Positions 17,654 to 27,400 of a DNA stretch of 64,000 nucleotides are shown here, piece after piece. The notes under the pieces were generated by a model. That model made no database searches and was not told where the DNA came from. It worked only from the letters and a program-made list of their open reading frames with translations. The translations under genes and the position numbers were made by a program. Origin of the DNA: Henriciella pelagia (GTDB taxonomy: Bacteria > Pseudomonadota > Alphaproteobacteria > Caulobacterales > Hyphomonadaceae); the NCBI RefSeq assembly GCF_002088945.1, contig NZ_NCSU01000003.1, forward strand, positions 62,001 to 126,000, in the 5' to 3' direction. How positions within the stretch are numbered: position 1 is the first letter of the stretch; each line of letters starts with the position of its first letter.

Positions 17654-19052
17654 ATTTTTCCCGATACTTCTGGACCACGCGAAGCGCGATCAGGTTGAAG
17701 AGCAGGGTCACGATGAACAGCACGAAGCCGAGCGCGAAGGCCGAGAGCGTCTTGGCGCTGTCAAATTCTGTGTCACCGGTCAGCAGGGCGACGATTTGCA
17801 CCGTGATGGTGGTAAGGTCCGACGTCGGGTCAGGCGAGATCTGGGCGCGCTGGCCGGCGGCCATGACGACAATCATCGTCTCGCCAATCGCACGGGACAC
17901 GGCAAGCAGCAGCGCGGCGATCACACCCGGCAGGGCCGCAGGCATCACGACCTGCTTCACGGTTTCCGACTTCGTCGCGCCCATTGCATAGGCCCCGTCG
18001 CGAAGCGTTTGCGGGACGGCGTTGATCACATCATCCGACAGGGATGAAACAAAGGGTATGATCATGATGCCCATCACAAGGCCGGCCGCGAGGGCGCTTG
18101 TCGGCTGGGCGGCGAGCAGCGTGTCCGGCGTGAAGGGCAGACTGTTCACCCATACGGCAAAACTGCGCACCAGCGGGGCAACAAATTGCAGGGCAAAGAA
18201 GCCATAGACGACAGTCGGGATACCGGCGAGCAGCTCCAGGATCGGCTTCACGATGCTGCGAAAGCGCGGGGAAGCGTACTCGGACAGGTAGATCGCCGAG
18301 AGCAGGCCAATGGGCGCTGCAACGAGCATGGCGAGGAAGGCAATCATGAATGTGCCAAAGAAAAGCGGAATTGCACCGAAATCCGCGCCGGTCTGGGCGT
18401 TCCATTCTGTCCCGAAGATGAAGCTCAGGACGGGCACGCGCGCAAAGAAACGCAGCGCCTCGAAAAACAGGCTGGCGACAATGCCAAGCGTTGTCAGGAT
18501 GGCGATCGCGGCGCAGAGGAAAAGCATCAGCTTGATGCCATCCTCGACACGCGCCCGCGCCCGGAAATTCACGGACAGCCTGCGGCGGGCGAAGAAGAAG
18601 CCGACGCCTGCACCAAAGAGTGCCAGGCCAATGGCGATGATGCGCGAGAGCCCGAGCAGGCTGGTGTACCGGCCCGTAGCCGCATCGAACAGGGCATTGC
18701 CTGTTGTCGAGCCGGGACCGCGCTGCGAATTCTCGGCAATGCGGTCAATATACTGGCCCATTTCCATCGTGCCGAGATCACGGATGCGCTGAGGCAGCTC
18801 GCTGGCGAGCTGGCTTCGGACCATCGACTCGCCGAACAGGGAATAGAGAATGAGGATGACTGCCGCCGGCGCAATCGTGGCCATGGCGAGGAAGTAGCCA
18901 TGATAATTGGGCTGCGAATTCAGCCGGGCAGTACTGCCCTGTGCTGTCGCCACGGCACTGGTGCGCCCAATGAAGAACGCAACGAAGCCTGCTGCCGCCA
19001 ATACGGCGAACAACAGCCACGAGACCGGAAGATGACCAAAAGTTTCCAGCAT
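17646..19052 (-). CDS. pstC: Phosphate ABC transporter permease PstC (468 aa)
   Basis: The inner-membrane partner of PstA. The C-terminal permease domain has the coupling motif GAYAMGATKSETVKQVVMPAALPGVIAA. The N-terminus is longer than in E. coli (about 319 residues) and has three additional hydrophobic segments separated by polar loops, in parallel with the extended PstA. It is the first gene of the pstC-pstA-pstB-phoU-phoB operon and is preceded, 47 bases upstream, by a Pho box. No pstS gene is in the window, so the phosphate-binding protein must be encoded elsewhere. Confidence 0.93.
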   Translation of the reverse strand: MLETFGHLPVSWLLFAVLAAAGFVAFFIGRTSAVATAQGSTARLNSQPNYHGYFLAMATIAPAAVILILYSLFGESMVRSQLASELPQRIRDLGTMEMGQYIDRIAENSQRGPGSTTGNALFDAATGRYTSLLGLSRIIAIGLALFGAGVGFFFARRRLSVNFRARARVEDGIKLMLFLCAAIAILTTLGIVASLFFEALRFFARVPVLSFIFGTEWNAQTGADFGAIPLFFGTFMIAFLAMLVAAPIGLLSAIYLSEYASPRFRSIVKPILELLAGIPTVVYGFFALQFVAPLVRSFAVWVNSLPFTPDTLLAAQPTSALAAGLVMGIMIIPFVSSLSDDVINAVPQTLRDGAYAMGATKSETVKQVVMPAALPGVIAALLLAVSRAIGETMIVVMAAGQRAQISPDPTSDLTTITVQIVALLTGDTEFDSAKTLSAFALGFVLFIVTLLFNLIALRVVQKYREKYE

Positions 19053-19098
19053 ACAGCCGCCAAGAATCCAGAACCTTGGCGCCTCTTAACGCGGCTGG

Positions 19099-19116
19099 TT
19101 GACACATATGTGACAC
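19099..19116 (-). promoter_or_regulatory. Pho box upstream of pstC
   Basis: On the minus strand GTGTCAC-ATAT-GTGTCAA gives two direct seven-base repeats separated by four bases (11-base period), the standard PhoB site layout. It lies 47 bases before the pstC start. The same bases are also partly palindromic (GACACATATGTGTC). Confidence 0.8.
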
Positions 19117-19147
19117 GAAGTGCGACGAAATGCATTTCTTGTGTGAT

Positions 19148-19819
19148 TTATTGGGCGTCACCGAACATTGCTGGCCGTCGCAACTGCAACGGTTCGCCCG
19201 TCACTGGGTGGGTAAAGGCCAGTTTGGACGCATGCAGACAAAGTCGCGCAGCTGTTGCCGGATTGCCATATAGCCGGTCGCCCAGGATCGGATGTCCCAT
19301 GGCGGCGCAGTGCAGACGCAGTTGATGGGTGCGTCCGGTCAGGGGTTCGAGATCCAGCTCCGTGTATCCAGACCGTACGCTCAGCTTGCGCCAGCGTGTC
19401 GTCGAGGGCTTGCCTGATTGCGTGTCGATCTTGCGCATCGGCCGCTCTTCCCAGTCACGCCCGATGGGAAGGTGGATGTCGCCCCTGTCGCCGTCCGGCT
19501 CGCCTTCCACCCAGGCAGTATAGCGCTTGCGAACGAGGCCCGACGAGAACGCTGTCGACAGTGCCGATTGCGCCTGTGCGGTGCGGGCGAAGAGCATGAG
19601 GCCGGACGTATCCATGTCGAGCCGGTGGACCGTCCGGAGGGGGCCGTACGACGCCTGGAGGAGTGTAACGACGCTGACCTGCCGGCTTTCGCCGCGTCCC
19701 GGCACGGACAGGAGGCCGGCAGGCTTGTCCGCAACGATCAGCTCATCATCCTCATGGACAATTTCGATGCGTGTGTCGGGATCCGGGGCATAATCAGGGG
19801 CTGGCGCAACCTTTCGCAT
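19148..19819 (-). CDS. RluA-type pseudouridine synthase (223 aa)
   Basis: The catalytic motif TVHRLDMDTSGLMLFART holds the conserved aspartate; LEPLTGRTHQLRLHCAAMGHPILGDRLYG and LHASKLAFTHPVTGE complete the RluA domain. There is no S4 domain, and the length and compactness fit RluA (23S rRNA U746 and tRNA U32) more than RluC/D. Its ATG shares one base with the phoR stop codon (TGATG), so it is translationally coupled to phoR and sits between phoR and the pst operon. That place in a phosphate regulon is unusual; whether phosphate starvation changes its expression is unknown. Confidence 0.9.
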   Translation of the reverse strand: MRKVAPAPDYAPDPDTRIEIVHEDDELIVADKPAGLLSVPGRGESRQVSVVTLLQASYGPLRTVHRLDMDTSGLMLFARTAQAQSALSTAFSSGLVRKRYTAWVEGEPDGDRGDIHLPIGRDWEERPMRKIDTQSGKPSTTRWRKLSVRSGYTELDLEPLTGRTHQLRLHCAAMGHPILGDRLYGNPATAARLCLHASKLAFTHPVTGEPLQLRRPAMFGDAQ

Positions 19820-21195
19820 CAGCCTTCAGGGGCGGTGTGCGCAGCAGACTCCGCAATCGGTAGCCAGACGCCGAAAGCGGCTCCGTCGCCTTCCTTGCTC
19901 GCAACGCCCAGTCCGCCGCGATGGCGGGCCATGATATGTTTCACGATGGCAAGACCGAGTCCGGTGCCTTCGATCGAGCCGCCACGGCTTTCGTCGGCGC
20001 GGTAGAAGCGTTCGCCAAGCCGGCCTAGATGTTTTCGGGCGATGCCCTGTCCGTCATCCTCGACCCTGATCCAGGCTGCCGGGGCTTCGGCCGATGCGCG
20101 CGGTTGCAACAGGGTGGCCCGGACCGCTTCGGGGCTGGCGCTGATGGCCTTGCGGCCAGCATCCAGCATGGTCTTCGTGACGCCTGTCGTCACCCGGACG
20201 CTGCCGCCTGATGGAGAATATTTCAGCGCGTTGCCGACGAGATTCTGCACGACCTGAGCGATCTCGTCCCACTTGGCGGTGATCTTCACAGGCGCATCGC
20301 CGCCGTCGAGGGACAGCGTGATCGAGCGTTCGGCAGCAATCGGTTCAAGTGCAAGTATGGTCTGTCCCAGCACTTCAGACAGGTCGATCACCGAATCTGG
20401 CGGGCGGTGTTCGCTGAACTCGATGCGCGAAAGGGACAACAGGTCCGAGACGAGGTGGCGCATGCGGTCGGTCTGCTGGTGCATGATCTCAAGGAAGCCG
20501 TCCCAGGAATCGCGGTCGTTCTTGGCTGGGCCGCGCATGGTTTCGATGAAACCCGCAAGTGCCGTCAGCGGGGTGCGCAGCTCGTGACTGGCATTGGCCA
20601 GGAAATCAGCCCGGGCACGCTCGGCCCGGTGCACGGCGGTACGGTCCTCGAGGAAGACGAACACGCTCTGCGGGGTCACGCCGGCGGTGAGGTGGGCCAG
20701 CCACAGCTCATCGCCTTCGCCGGCCATGAACTCCACCCGTTCGCTCGCGCCGGTCCGGGCGACGCGGTCTGTCGCGCTGAGCAGGTCTGGCTGGCGGATC
20801 GCAACCGATTTCAGGGCGCCGCGCGCCTGAGAGACGCGAAACAGCGGTCTCACCGGCTCATTGAGGGCATCGATGCGATTATCCGGTGTGATGTGAAAGG
20901 CGGGGAAGGGGAGCGACTCGATCATGGTGCGCACCGACCCTTCGGAAGACGCAGCCGTGCTGGCGGGATTAGCGGCATCATCCTGAATGCGCTCCGGCGG
21001 GACCGAGCCAACGAAATAGGCAAGGGCACCGGCACTCAGCACCATGCAGGCGGTGAGGCCTTCGATCCAGCCGAGCGCGCCCGACGCGATCAGCAGTGCA
21101 ATCAGGGCGCATCCCGAAAAGGTCAGAACAAGGAAATCTCTCGCCCGTTCAGGGCGCCGCGAGGCCGGTTCAGGTGTGCGATCAGTCGATGACAT
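19819..21195 (-). CDS. phoR: Phosphate regulon sensor kinase PhoR (458 aa)
   Basis: Two hydrophobic segments at residues about 21-42 and 45-65 anchor the protein. A PAS-like domain (about 90-185, PFPAFHITPDNRIDALNEPVRPLF) follows. The dimerisation/phosphoacceptor segment ANASHELRTPLTALAGFIETM gives His204, and the HATPase part has NLVGNALKYSP, DDGQGI and GTGLGLAIVKHI. It phosphorylates PhoB under phosphate limitation. ATG 21195 was chosen; the frame stays open upstream to a GTG at 21246, and neither has a good RBS. The phoR-pst-phoU-phoB order is the Caulobacter arrangement with one extra gene inserted. Confidence 0.92.
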   Translation of the reverse strand: MSSTDRTPEPASRRPERARDFLVLTFSGCALIALLIASGALGWIEGLTACMVLSAGALAYFVGSVPPERIQDDAANPASTAASSEGSVRTMIESLPFPAFHITPDNRIDALNEPVRPLFRVSQARGALKSVAIRQPDLLSATDRVARTGASERVEFMAGEGDELWLAHLTAGVTPQSVFVFLEDRTAVHRAERARADFLANASHELRTPLTALAGFIETMRGPAKNDRDSWDGFLEIMHQQTDRMRHLVSDLLSLSRIEFSEHRPPDSVIDLSEVLGQTILALEPIAAERSITLSLDGGDAPVKITAKWDEIAQVVQNLVGNALKYSPSGGSVRVTTGVTKTMLDAGRKAISASPEAVRATLLQPRASAEAPAAWIRVEDDGQGIARKHLGRLGERFYRADESRGGSIEGTGLGLAIVKHIMARHRGGLGVASKEGDGAAFGVWLPIAESAAHTAPEG

Positions 21196-21342
21196 TCGTT
21201 TTAAAACCAAGATTGTCTGTGTTCTGCAAGTCGCACAATACCGCACAATTCTCGCGGGCGCTGCAAAATCTACAGTTTCTCAATCATCGTGTGTTGCAAC
21301 TGCAGCTATACTGATCGGATATTGATTTTCGATAATTTTTTG

Positions 21343-21371
21343 TTGACAGTCGAGTAGTACGCTCGTAGGTG
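21343..21371 (+). promoter_or_regulatory. Possible sigma-70 promoter of the RND efflux operon
   Basis: TTGACA (21343-21348), a 17-base spacer and TAGGTG (21366-21371) lie 26 bases before the outer-membrane component start, within an AT-rich stretch. The -35 is perfect and the -10 poor. The spacer dyad AGTCGAGTAGTACGCTCG could be a repressor site; no regulator gene is adjacent. Confidence 0.4.
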
Positions 21372-21396
21372 ACCAAACTGAAGAGATGAGGGTCGA

Positions 21397-22821
21397 ATGA
21401 ACAAGCACGCCGCCATTCTGGGACTTCTGGTACTGTCTGGATGCGCTTCTGCGCGCGGCATTGCCGGTGACCCTGTAGAGCTTTTTGCGGTTGCGCCTGA
21501 TGCTCCGGCGACCTGGAGCGCGGCGGGCGTGTCTGGTGATCTGCCGCGCGGCGACTGGATCAAGCAGTTCAACGACCCGGTCATGGAAGAGCTTATCGCC
21601 GAGACGCTGCGCGCAAATCCAAGCCTTCGCGCGCAATACTTCGTCGTCGAGGCAACGCGGGCCCAGGCACGCGCGACCTATGGCCGGTCATTGCCAAATG
21701 CCTCAATTGGTGGGTCGGCGGGAGTAACGTCGACCTATGCGCCAAGCGTCGATGACCGGTTCACGGATCCGACCTACGGCTTGCGGGCCGATGCGTCGTG
21801 GACGCCGGATCTCTGGGGCCGGATCGGCGCGGGGATCGAAGCAGCCGAGGCGCAGCTGGCCGCCAGTGAAGCCGACCTCGCCGCAGCCCGCCTGTCACTT
21901 GCAGCGCAGACTGCCATTGCATGGACCGACCTCAATGAGGCGCTCGCGCAGGAGCGCGTTGCCGTCCAGACCTATGAGGCGCGCCAGCGCATTCTTGAAC
22001 TCACCGAACGCCGTGTGGCCCGCGGACTCACTGATGCCCTCGACGTTCGCACAGCCCGCAGTGCCGTGGCAACCGCCGAGGCGGCCATCGCAGCCCGCCG
22101 CCTGGCGAGCGGAAATGCCGTACGGCGCCTGGAAATCCTGCTCGGGCGCTATCCGGCCAATGAAATCGATGCACCGGCGAGCCTGCCGGACCTCGCGCCG
22201 ATCAGCTCCGGTGGAACGCCGGCCATGCTTCTTGCCCGTCGCCCGGACGTTGCCGCATCCGAAGCACGGGTGGTCGCAGCCGGTCTGCGCGCCGAACAGG
22301 CCCGCCTTGCCCTTCTGCCGAGCCTCAGCGTTTCCGCCTCGGTCAGCGCCAATGAAACAGACCTTTCGGACCTATTCGACCCCACGCGCATCGCGGCCAA
22401 TGCCATTGCCAGCCTCGCGCAGCCCGTTTTCAATGGCGGCGCGCTCAGGGCAGACCGCGATGCGGCCATCGCAAATGCCGAGGTCGCTATCGCCAATTAT
22501 GCGGCGAGCGTCCTGACCGCATGGCGCGAGGTTGAAGATTCGCTGGCGGCAGACCTGCTTCTCGCGCAGCAGGTGGATGCCCAGTCCCGTGCACTTTCGG
22601 AGGCTGTCGAGGCGGAGGAAATCGCGACCCGCCAGTATACGAGCGGCCTGATCACGATATTCAATCTGATCGATGCCCAGACCCGTAGACTGAATGCAGA
22701 AAGCAATCTTATCGCCGCGCGCTCGGCGCGCATTTCGAACCGCATTGCCTTCCACCTGGCACTTGGAGGCGGGATTCCGGGCGAGCCGGTATCTCAAAAT
22801 TCTGATACAATAACGCCGTAA
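21397..22821 (+). CDS. RND efflux outer-membrane lipoprotein, NodT/TolC family (474 aa)
   Basis: Outer-membrane channel of a tripartite efflux pump. The N-terminus MNKHAAILGLLVLSGC is a lipoprotein signal (lipobox LSGC), as in NodT/OprM proteins. Two outer-membrane efflux repeats follow, with the family's LNPSLRA-like helix starts, PDLWGRIGAGIEAAEAQ, LLARRPDVAASEARVVAAGL, and QPVFNGGALRADRDAA. GAGGG lies a few bases before ATG. It is the first gene of a three-gene operon; the adaptor starts 16 bases after the stop. Confidence 0.92.
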   Translation: MNKHAAILGLLVLSGCASARGIAGDPVELFAVAPDAPATWSAAGVSGDLPRGDWIKQFNDPVMEELIAETLRANPSLRAQYFVVEATRAQARATYGRSLPNASIGGSAGVTSTYAPSVDDRFTDPTYGLRADASWTPDLWGRIGAGIEAAEAQLAASEADLAAARLSLAAQTAIAWTDLNEALAQERVAVQTYEARQRILELTERRVARGLTDALDVRTARSAVATAEAAIAARRLASGNAVRRLEILLGRYPANEIDAPASLPDLAPISSGGTPAMLLARRPDVAASEARVVAAGLRAEQARLALLPSLSVSASVSANETDLSDLFDPTRIAANAIASLAQPVFNGGALRADRDAAIANAEVAIANYAASVLTAWREVEDSLAADLLLAQQVDAQSRALSEAVEAEEIATRQYTSGLITIFNLIDAQTRRLNAESNLIAARSARISNRIAFHLALGGGIPGEPVSQNSDTITP

Positions 22822-22837
22822 ACCGCAGAGACCTCCC

Positions 22838-24103
22838 ATGAAACGTATCTTATTGCTCCTTATGCCCGTCCTGGTCCTGGTCGGCCTGGTCGCGGGTGGC
22901 TTCGTTCTCATGCAGGCCCTGAAGCCGCAGCCTGAGCGCGCTGAAGAAGAATTGCGCGGCCTCTCTGTTTTCGCCGAAGCGGCGGAAACGAGGGACTTGT
23001 CTCTCACGGTCAGCGCGCAGGGTGAGGTTAAACCCAAGAGCCAGATCGTTGTGGCGCCGCAGATCAGCGGCCGGATCGCCTATGTCTCTCCAGACTTCAT
23101 TGATGGCGGTTTCATCCGCGAGGGTCAGGTGCTAGTGCGACTGGAAGCTGAAGACTATCAGCTCGCCATCGTGCGGGCCCAGTCGGGCGTCGCTTCGGCC
23201 GAACAGCGCCTGGCGCGTGAGGAGGCCGAAGCAGAGCTTGCCCTTCAGGACCTTGAGGACCTCGGCATTACCGAAACCAGCCCACTCGCCCGCCGCGAAC
23301 CGCAGCTGGCCGAAGCGAGGGCCGCCCTCGATTCCGCAAAGGCACAGCTTGCCGACGCACAGCTTGCCCTCAACCGCACGGCCGTCACCGCGCCATTCTC
23401 GGGCCGCGTGCGTGAGCGCAGCGCTGACCTTGGCCAGTATGTCGTTCCCGGCCAGTCGCTTGGAACGATCTTCGCCACTGATGTGGTGGAAGTGTCGCTG
23501 CCACTGTCCGATGAAGAGCTTGGCCGTGTCGGCCTGCCGCTCGCATTCGCCGAGAGCCAGTCGGTAAAGGGCCCGGCGGTGACATTCACCGCCAATGTTG
23601 CCGGTCAGCCGCGCCAGTGGAAAGGCCGCGTTGTGCGGACGTCGGCCGCGATCAATCCGCAGACCCGCCTGGTCACCGCCATTGCCGAGCTTGAAGATCC
23701 GTATGGTGCCGGGTCGGATAATGGCGTGCCCATGGCACCCGGCCTTTTCGTCAGTGCGGAGATCGAGGGTCGCTACATCGAAGGCCTCGTTCGCGTGCCT
23801 CGCGCCGCCCTTCGTGGTGTCGATGAAGTGTTCATCGGCAATGGCCCCGAAGGCAAGCTGGAGATCCGCCGCGTCGACGTCATCTTCAGTGATGAGACGG
23901 GTGCGTATGTCGCCGAAGGGGTCGAGCCGGGTGAACTCGCGATTGTCTCGCCGATCCAGGCTGCCTTTGATGGGATGACCATCCAGGTTGTCGAGCGCAT
24001 GCCCGATGGCGAACTCATTCCCCGCACGCCGCGCAAGAAGAGTGATGCAAACGATGATGCCGCAGCACTGGCTTCAGGTGAAATGGACGGAGCAAAACAA
24101 TGA
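22838..24103 (+). CDS. RND efflux periplasmic adaptor (421 aa)
   Basis: Membrane-fusion protein linking pump and outer-membrane channel. It has an N-terminal membrane anchor (residues 7-27), then a lipoyl half-motif VAPQISGRIAYVSPDFIDGGFIREGQVLVRLEAEDY, a coiled-coil hairpin (about 110-175), and the second lipoyl half with VTAPFSGRVRERSADLGQYVVPGQSLG. Beta-barrel and membrane-proximal domains complete it. The stop overlaps the pump start by four bases (ATGA). The C-terminal 30 residues are polar and variable. Confidence 0.92.
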   Translation: MKRILLLLMPVLVLVGLVAGGFVLMQALKPQPERAEEELRGLSVFAEAAETRDLSLTVSAQGEVKPKSQIVVAPQISGRIAYVSPDFIDGGFIREGQVLVRLEAEDYQLAIVRAQSGVASAEQRLAREEAEAELALQDLEDLGITETSPLARREPQLAEARAALDSAKAQLADAQLALNRTAVTAPFSGRVRERSADLGQYVVPGQSLGTIFATDVVEVSLPLSDEELGRVGLPLAFAESQSVKGPAVTFTANVAGQPRQWKGRVVRTSAAINPQTRLVTAIAELEDPYGAGSDNGVPMAPGLFVSAEIEGRYIEGLVRVPRAALRGVDEVFIGNGPEGKLEIRRVDVIFSDETGAYVAEGVEPGELAIVSPIQAAFDGMTIQVVERMPDGELIPRTPRKKSDANDDAAALASGEMDGAKQ

Positions 24104-27100
24104 ACGGTCTCGTCGCCTGGTGGGCACGAAACTCGATCGCAGCAAACCTGTTGATGGTCGTTGCCTTTATCGGCGGCACCTTTGGCTTCCTCGGACTGGA
24201 AAAGGAAGCGTTCCCGGCGGCAGACTTCAACGGCGCTTCGGTGTCGATTGCATGGCCCGGTGCCTCTCCGCAGGACGTTGAAGACCAGATCGTCGTCCGG
24301 CTCGAGGAAGTTGTCGCCGACATTGATGGTCTCAAACGCCTGACAGGCGTGGCCCGAGAAGGCGTGGGCTATGTAAATCTCGAATCCGAACTCGATGTCG
24401 ATATTGATGAGTTTGTGGATGAGGTGAAGCGCCGGGTCGACACGATTTCGAACCTGCCGCAATCCTCATTCCCGCCGCAGGTCCAGCGCTGGCGACAGGA
24501 CAACGCGTATATCGGTCTCGCTGTTCACGGTAAAGTCGACCGCAAGACGCTGAAATATTATGCCGAGGAAGTGCGTGACGCCATTGCGCTGCTGGATGGC
24601 GGCGAGCTTGCGCAGGTCTGGGGGACGCTTGGCGAGGAGGTTTCGATCGAGGTCTCTGAAGAGGCCTTGCGCCGATACAATCTGAGCTTTGCTGAAGTCG
24701 CCCAGGCTGTGCGCAACTCGTCGCTCAACTCGTCCGGCGGTACAGTCCGCACGGAAACGGGTGCCGTCGCCGTCCAGGCCCGCAAGCTGGCCGACACCCG
24801 CGCCGATTTCGAGAACATCATTGTCCGCGAGACCCTGGACGGCGGTACGATCCGTATCCGCGACGTCGCAACCGTCATTGATGGTTTTGTCGATGGCGAA
24901 CTGGACGCGACCTTTGACGGCGACCCGACCGCTTTCGTCATGGTCCAGACACCCGAGAAGATGGACATCGAAGCCTATTCGAAAGCCATCCTCGACTATG
25001 TGGAGCGCGCAAATAGCGGCAAGGGTCAGGACGCCCTGCCGGCTGGCATCAGGATTGATCTCCTGTTTGACCAGTCGGAAGTCTATACAGGCCGCATGAA
25101 CACGATCACCTCTGCTGCCGTGCAGGGCATGATCCTCGTGCTCATAATCCTGATCCTCTTCCTGCGCCCGATCGTGGCCTTCTGGGTGACGATCGGTATC
25201 GCGACCGCCTTTGCTGGCGGCATGCTGATCCTGCCCCTGTTCGGCATCTCACTGAACTTCCTGTCCCTGTTTGCTGTCCTGCTGGTGATCGGTGTTGTGG
25301 TCGATGATGCGATCATTGTGGGGGAGAACATTCACAAGGAAGTTGAGAGCGGGCGCCGTAAGGGGCTGGACGCTGCGACCGTGGGCACGCAGCTGGTGCT
25401 GAAGCCGGTCATGTTCGGCGTGATCACAACCATGATCATGTTCGCCCCGTGGATGTTCCTGCCGGGGCCGGAGCGCCAGTTCACGTCACAGATCTCATAT
25501 GTCGTCATCGCAGCACTCACCTTCTCACTGATCGAGTCCCTGCTGATTCTTCCATCGCACCTTTCCCACATGGAGCCGCAGAAATTTGGCGGGCCTATGG
25601 GCAAGTTGCTGCGCTTCCAGCAGACAATTGCCGACAGCCTGCTGACCTTTGCAAACAAGATCTACAAGCCTCTTCTCGAAGCGGCGGTGAAGTATCGCTA
25701 TGTGACGATTGCCGTCTTCACGGCGAGCTTCGTCTGGGCGGTCATGCTCGTGACGATGCAAATCCTGCCCGTTCGGGTGATGCCGGACATTGAAGATGAT
25801 CTTGTTCAGGTACGTGTTGATCTGCCGGACGGCACACCGCAGTCGCGCTCTCTGGAAATCCGTGACCAGCTGCGCGCGGGTGTAGACCGGGCGCGCGAAA
25901 ACCTTTCGGCGCAATATCCTGAACTTGAACGGCCCTTGATCTCCAATCTTTCCATTGTCGCCGAGGAGGGCAATGTGCAGTCGTGGATCGGTCTGCTACC
26001 GGCCGAAGCTCGCCCGACAGGCGTGACCACCAAGATGATCTCCGACGAAATTCGCGAGGAATTCGGTGATGTGCCTGATGCCGAGGAAGTGAATTTCCAG
26101 TTCACAGTGAACAATTCCAGCAACTCGATCCGGTTTGCACTCAACCATGACGATCTCGACCTCTTGCGCGAGGCGGCAGACGAGGTGAAAGCGCAACTCG
26201 CAACCTATGCCGAGACCTATGACATCAGTGACAATCTGTCATCGGCGGCAGAAGAGATCCGTCTTGGCCTCAAGCCGGGCGCAACGACCCTCGGTATCAC
26301 GCTGAGCGATGTGACATCCCAGGTGCGCGCGGCCTATTACGGCATCGAAGCCCAGCGCCTGCCGCGCGATGGTGAGGATGTTCGCGTGATGGTGCGTTAT
26401 CCTGAGAGTGATCGCCGCTCGCTCGACAGCCTGCGCGATCTGCGTATCCGCACGGCAGATGGCCGGGAAATCCCGCTCGAACAGGTCGCCGAGATCGAGT
26501 TTGCGCCCGGCATCAACCGCATCCAGCGGCGTGAGCGCATGCGGTCTGTGACCGTGTTCGCAGATCTCGTCGGTGACGGCACACGCGCCCAGATCACACA
26601 GGACATGGAAACCAATTTCTGGCCGGAATTTGCCAAGAAGTATCCGCAAATCACGCGCGGTGCGGTGGGCGAAGCGCAGTCCGAAGCGGAGTTCTTCGGC
26701 GATATTGTGCAGCTCTATCTCATTGCCTTTGTCGCGATGTACATATTGCTGGCCATCGCCTTCCAGTCCTACTCACAACCCCTGCTGCTAATGGTCGCCA
26801 TCCCGTTCGGATATGCGGGGGCCGCCTTCGGGCACGTCGCATTCGGCGTCCCCATGGCGATCTTCTCACTGTTTGGAATCGGCGCTGCGGCGGGCGTTGT
26901 CATTAACGACAACCTCGTCCTGGTGGACTATATCAACAGACGACGCGCCGAAGGGGCAGGGGCCCTTCAGGCCATCGTCGATGCCGGTGTCTCGCGTTTC
27001 CGGCCTGTCCTTCTGACCTCGGTCACGACCTTTGTCGGCATCCTGCCGATGATCACCCAGAAATCGGTGCAGGCGCAGTTCCTGAAGCCGATGGTGGTTT

Positions 27101-27315
27101 CGCTTGGCTCGGCGGTTGCGTTCGCGCTCTTCGTATCGCTTCTCATGGTGCCGGCCCTCTACGCCGTCGGCTGCGAAGTCGGGCGCATCTTCCGCTGGAC
27201 CTGGGGCGGTCGGCCCTATCGCCAGATCGGTGAAAGCTATGAAGGCGAGGTCAATATCGATGAGGAAGAACTCATTGGCTCGGCGCATGGCGGGCGCGCG
27301 CATCCCGCAGAATGA
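24100..27315 (+). CDS. RND family inner-membrane efflux pump (1,071 aa)
   Basis: Proton-driven exporter with the twelve-segment RND architecture: one N-terminal span, a large periplasmic loop, six spans, a second loop and five spans. The proton-relay aspartate pair is present in TM4 (VIGVVVDDAIIVGENIHKE, near residue 405), and TM10 region GIGAAAGVVINDNLVLVDYIN follows the family pattern. The length is normal for the hydrophobe/amphiphile efflux class; the DD pair speaks against a heavy-metal pump. Translation is coupled to the adaptor through a four-base overlap. Substrates cannot be read from sequence. Confidence 0.92.
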   Translation: MNGLVAWWARNSIAANLLMVVAFIGGTFGFLGLEKEAFPAADFNGASVSIAWPGASPQDVEDQIVVRLEEVVADIDGLKRLTGVAREGVGYVNLESELDVDIDEFVDEVKRRVDTISNLPQSSFPPQVQRWRQDNAYIGLAVHGKVDRKTLKYYAEEVRDAIALLDGGELAQVWGTLGEEVSIEVSEEALRRYNLSFAEVAQAVRNSSLNSSGGTVRTETGAVAVQARKLADTRADFENIIVRETLDGGTIRIRDVATVIDGFVDGELDATFDGDPTAFVMVQTPEKMDIEAYSKAILDYVERANSGKGQDALPAGIRIDLLFDQSEVYTGRMNTITSAAVQGMILVLIILILFLRPIVAFWVTIGIATAFAGGMLILPLFGISLNFLSLFAVLLVIGVVVDDAIIVGENIHKEVESGRRKGLDAATVGTQLVLKPVMFGVITTMIMFAPWMFLPGPERQFTSQISYVVIAALTFSLIESLLILPSHLSHMEPQKFGGPMGKLLRFQQTIADSLLTFANKIYKPLLEAAVKYRYVTIAVFTASFVWAVMLVTMQILPVRVMPDIEDDLVQVRVDLPDGTPQSRSLEIRDQLRAGVDRARENLSAQYPELERPLISNLSIVAEEGNVQSWIGLLPAEARPTGVTTKMISDEIREEFGDVPDAEEVNFQFTVNNSSNSIRFALNHDDLDLLREAADEVKAQLATYAETYDISDNLSSAAEEIRLGLKPGATTLGITLSDVTSQVRAAYYGIEAQRLPRDGEDVRVMVRYPESDRRSLDSLRDLRIRTADGREIPLEQVAEIEFAPGINRIQRRERMRSVTVFADLVGDGTRAQITQDMETNFWPEFAKKYPQITRGAVGEAQSEAEFFGDIVQLYLIAFVAMYILLAIAFQSYSQPLLLMVAIPFGYAGAAFGHVAFGVPMAIFSLFGIGAAAGVVINDNLVLVDYINRRRAEGAGALQAIVDAGVSRFRPVLLTSVTTFVGILPMITQKSVQAQFLKPMVVSLGSAVAFALFVSLLMVPALYAVGCEVGRIFRWTWGGRPYRQIGESYEGEVNIDEEELIGSAHGGRAHPAE

Positions 27316-27400
27316 TTTTGTTGCAGGCTGAGGGTGGATTGTGGGCGGTTCTTGCCTAAAAAGATTTCATCTTGAAATAAATGCTTCGAGGAGACGAAGA

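Noticed and set aside
16349-17698. A 449-codon open frame on the plus strand
   Set aside because: Antisense to pstA; no plausible start signal or domain.
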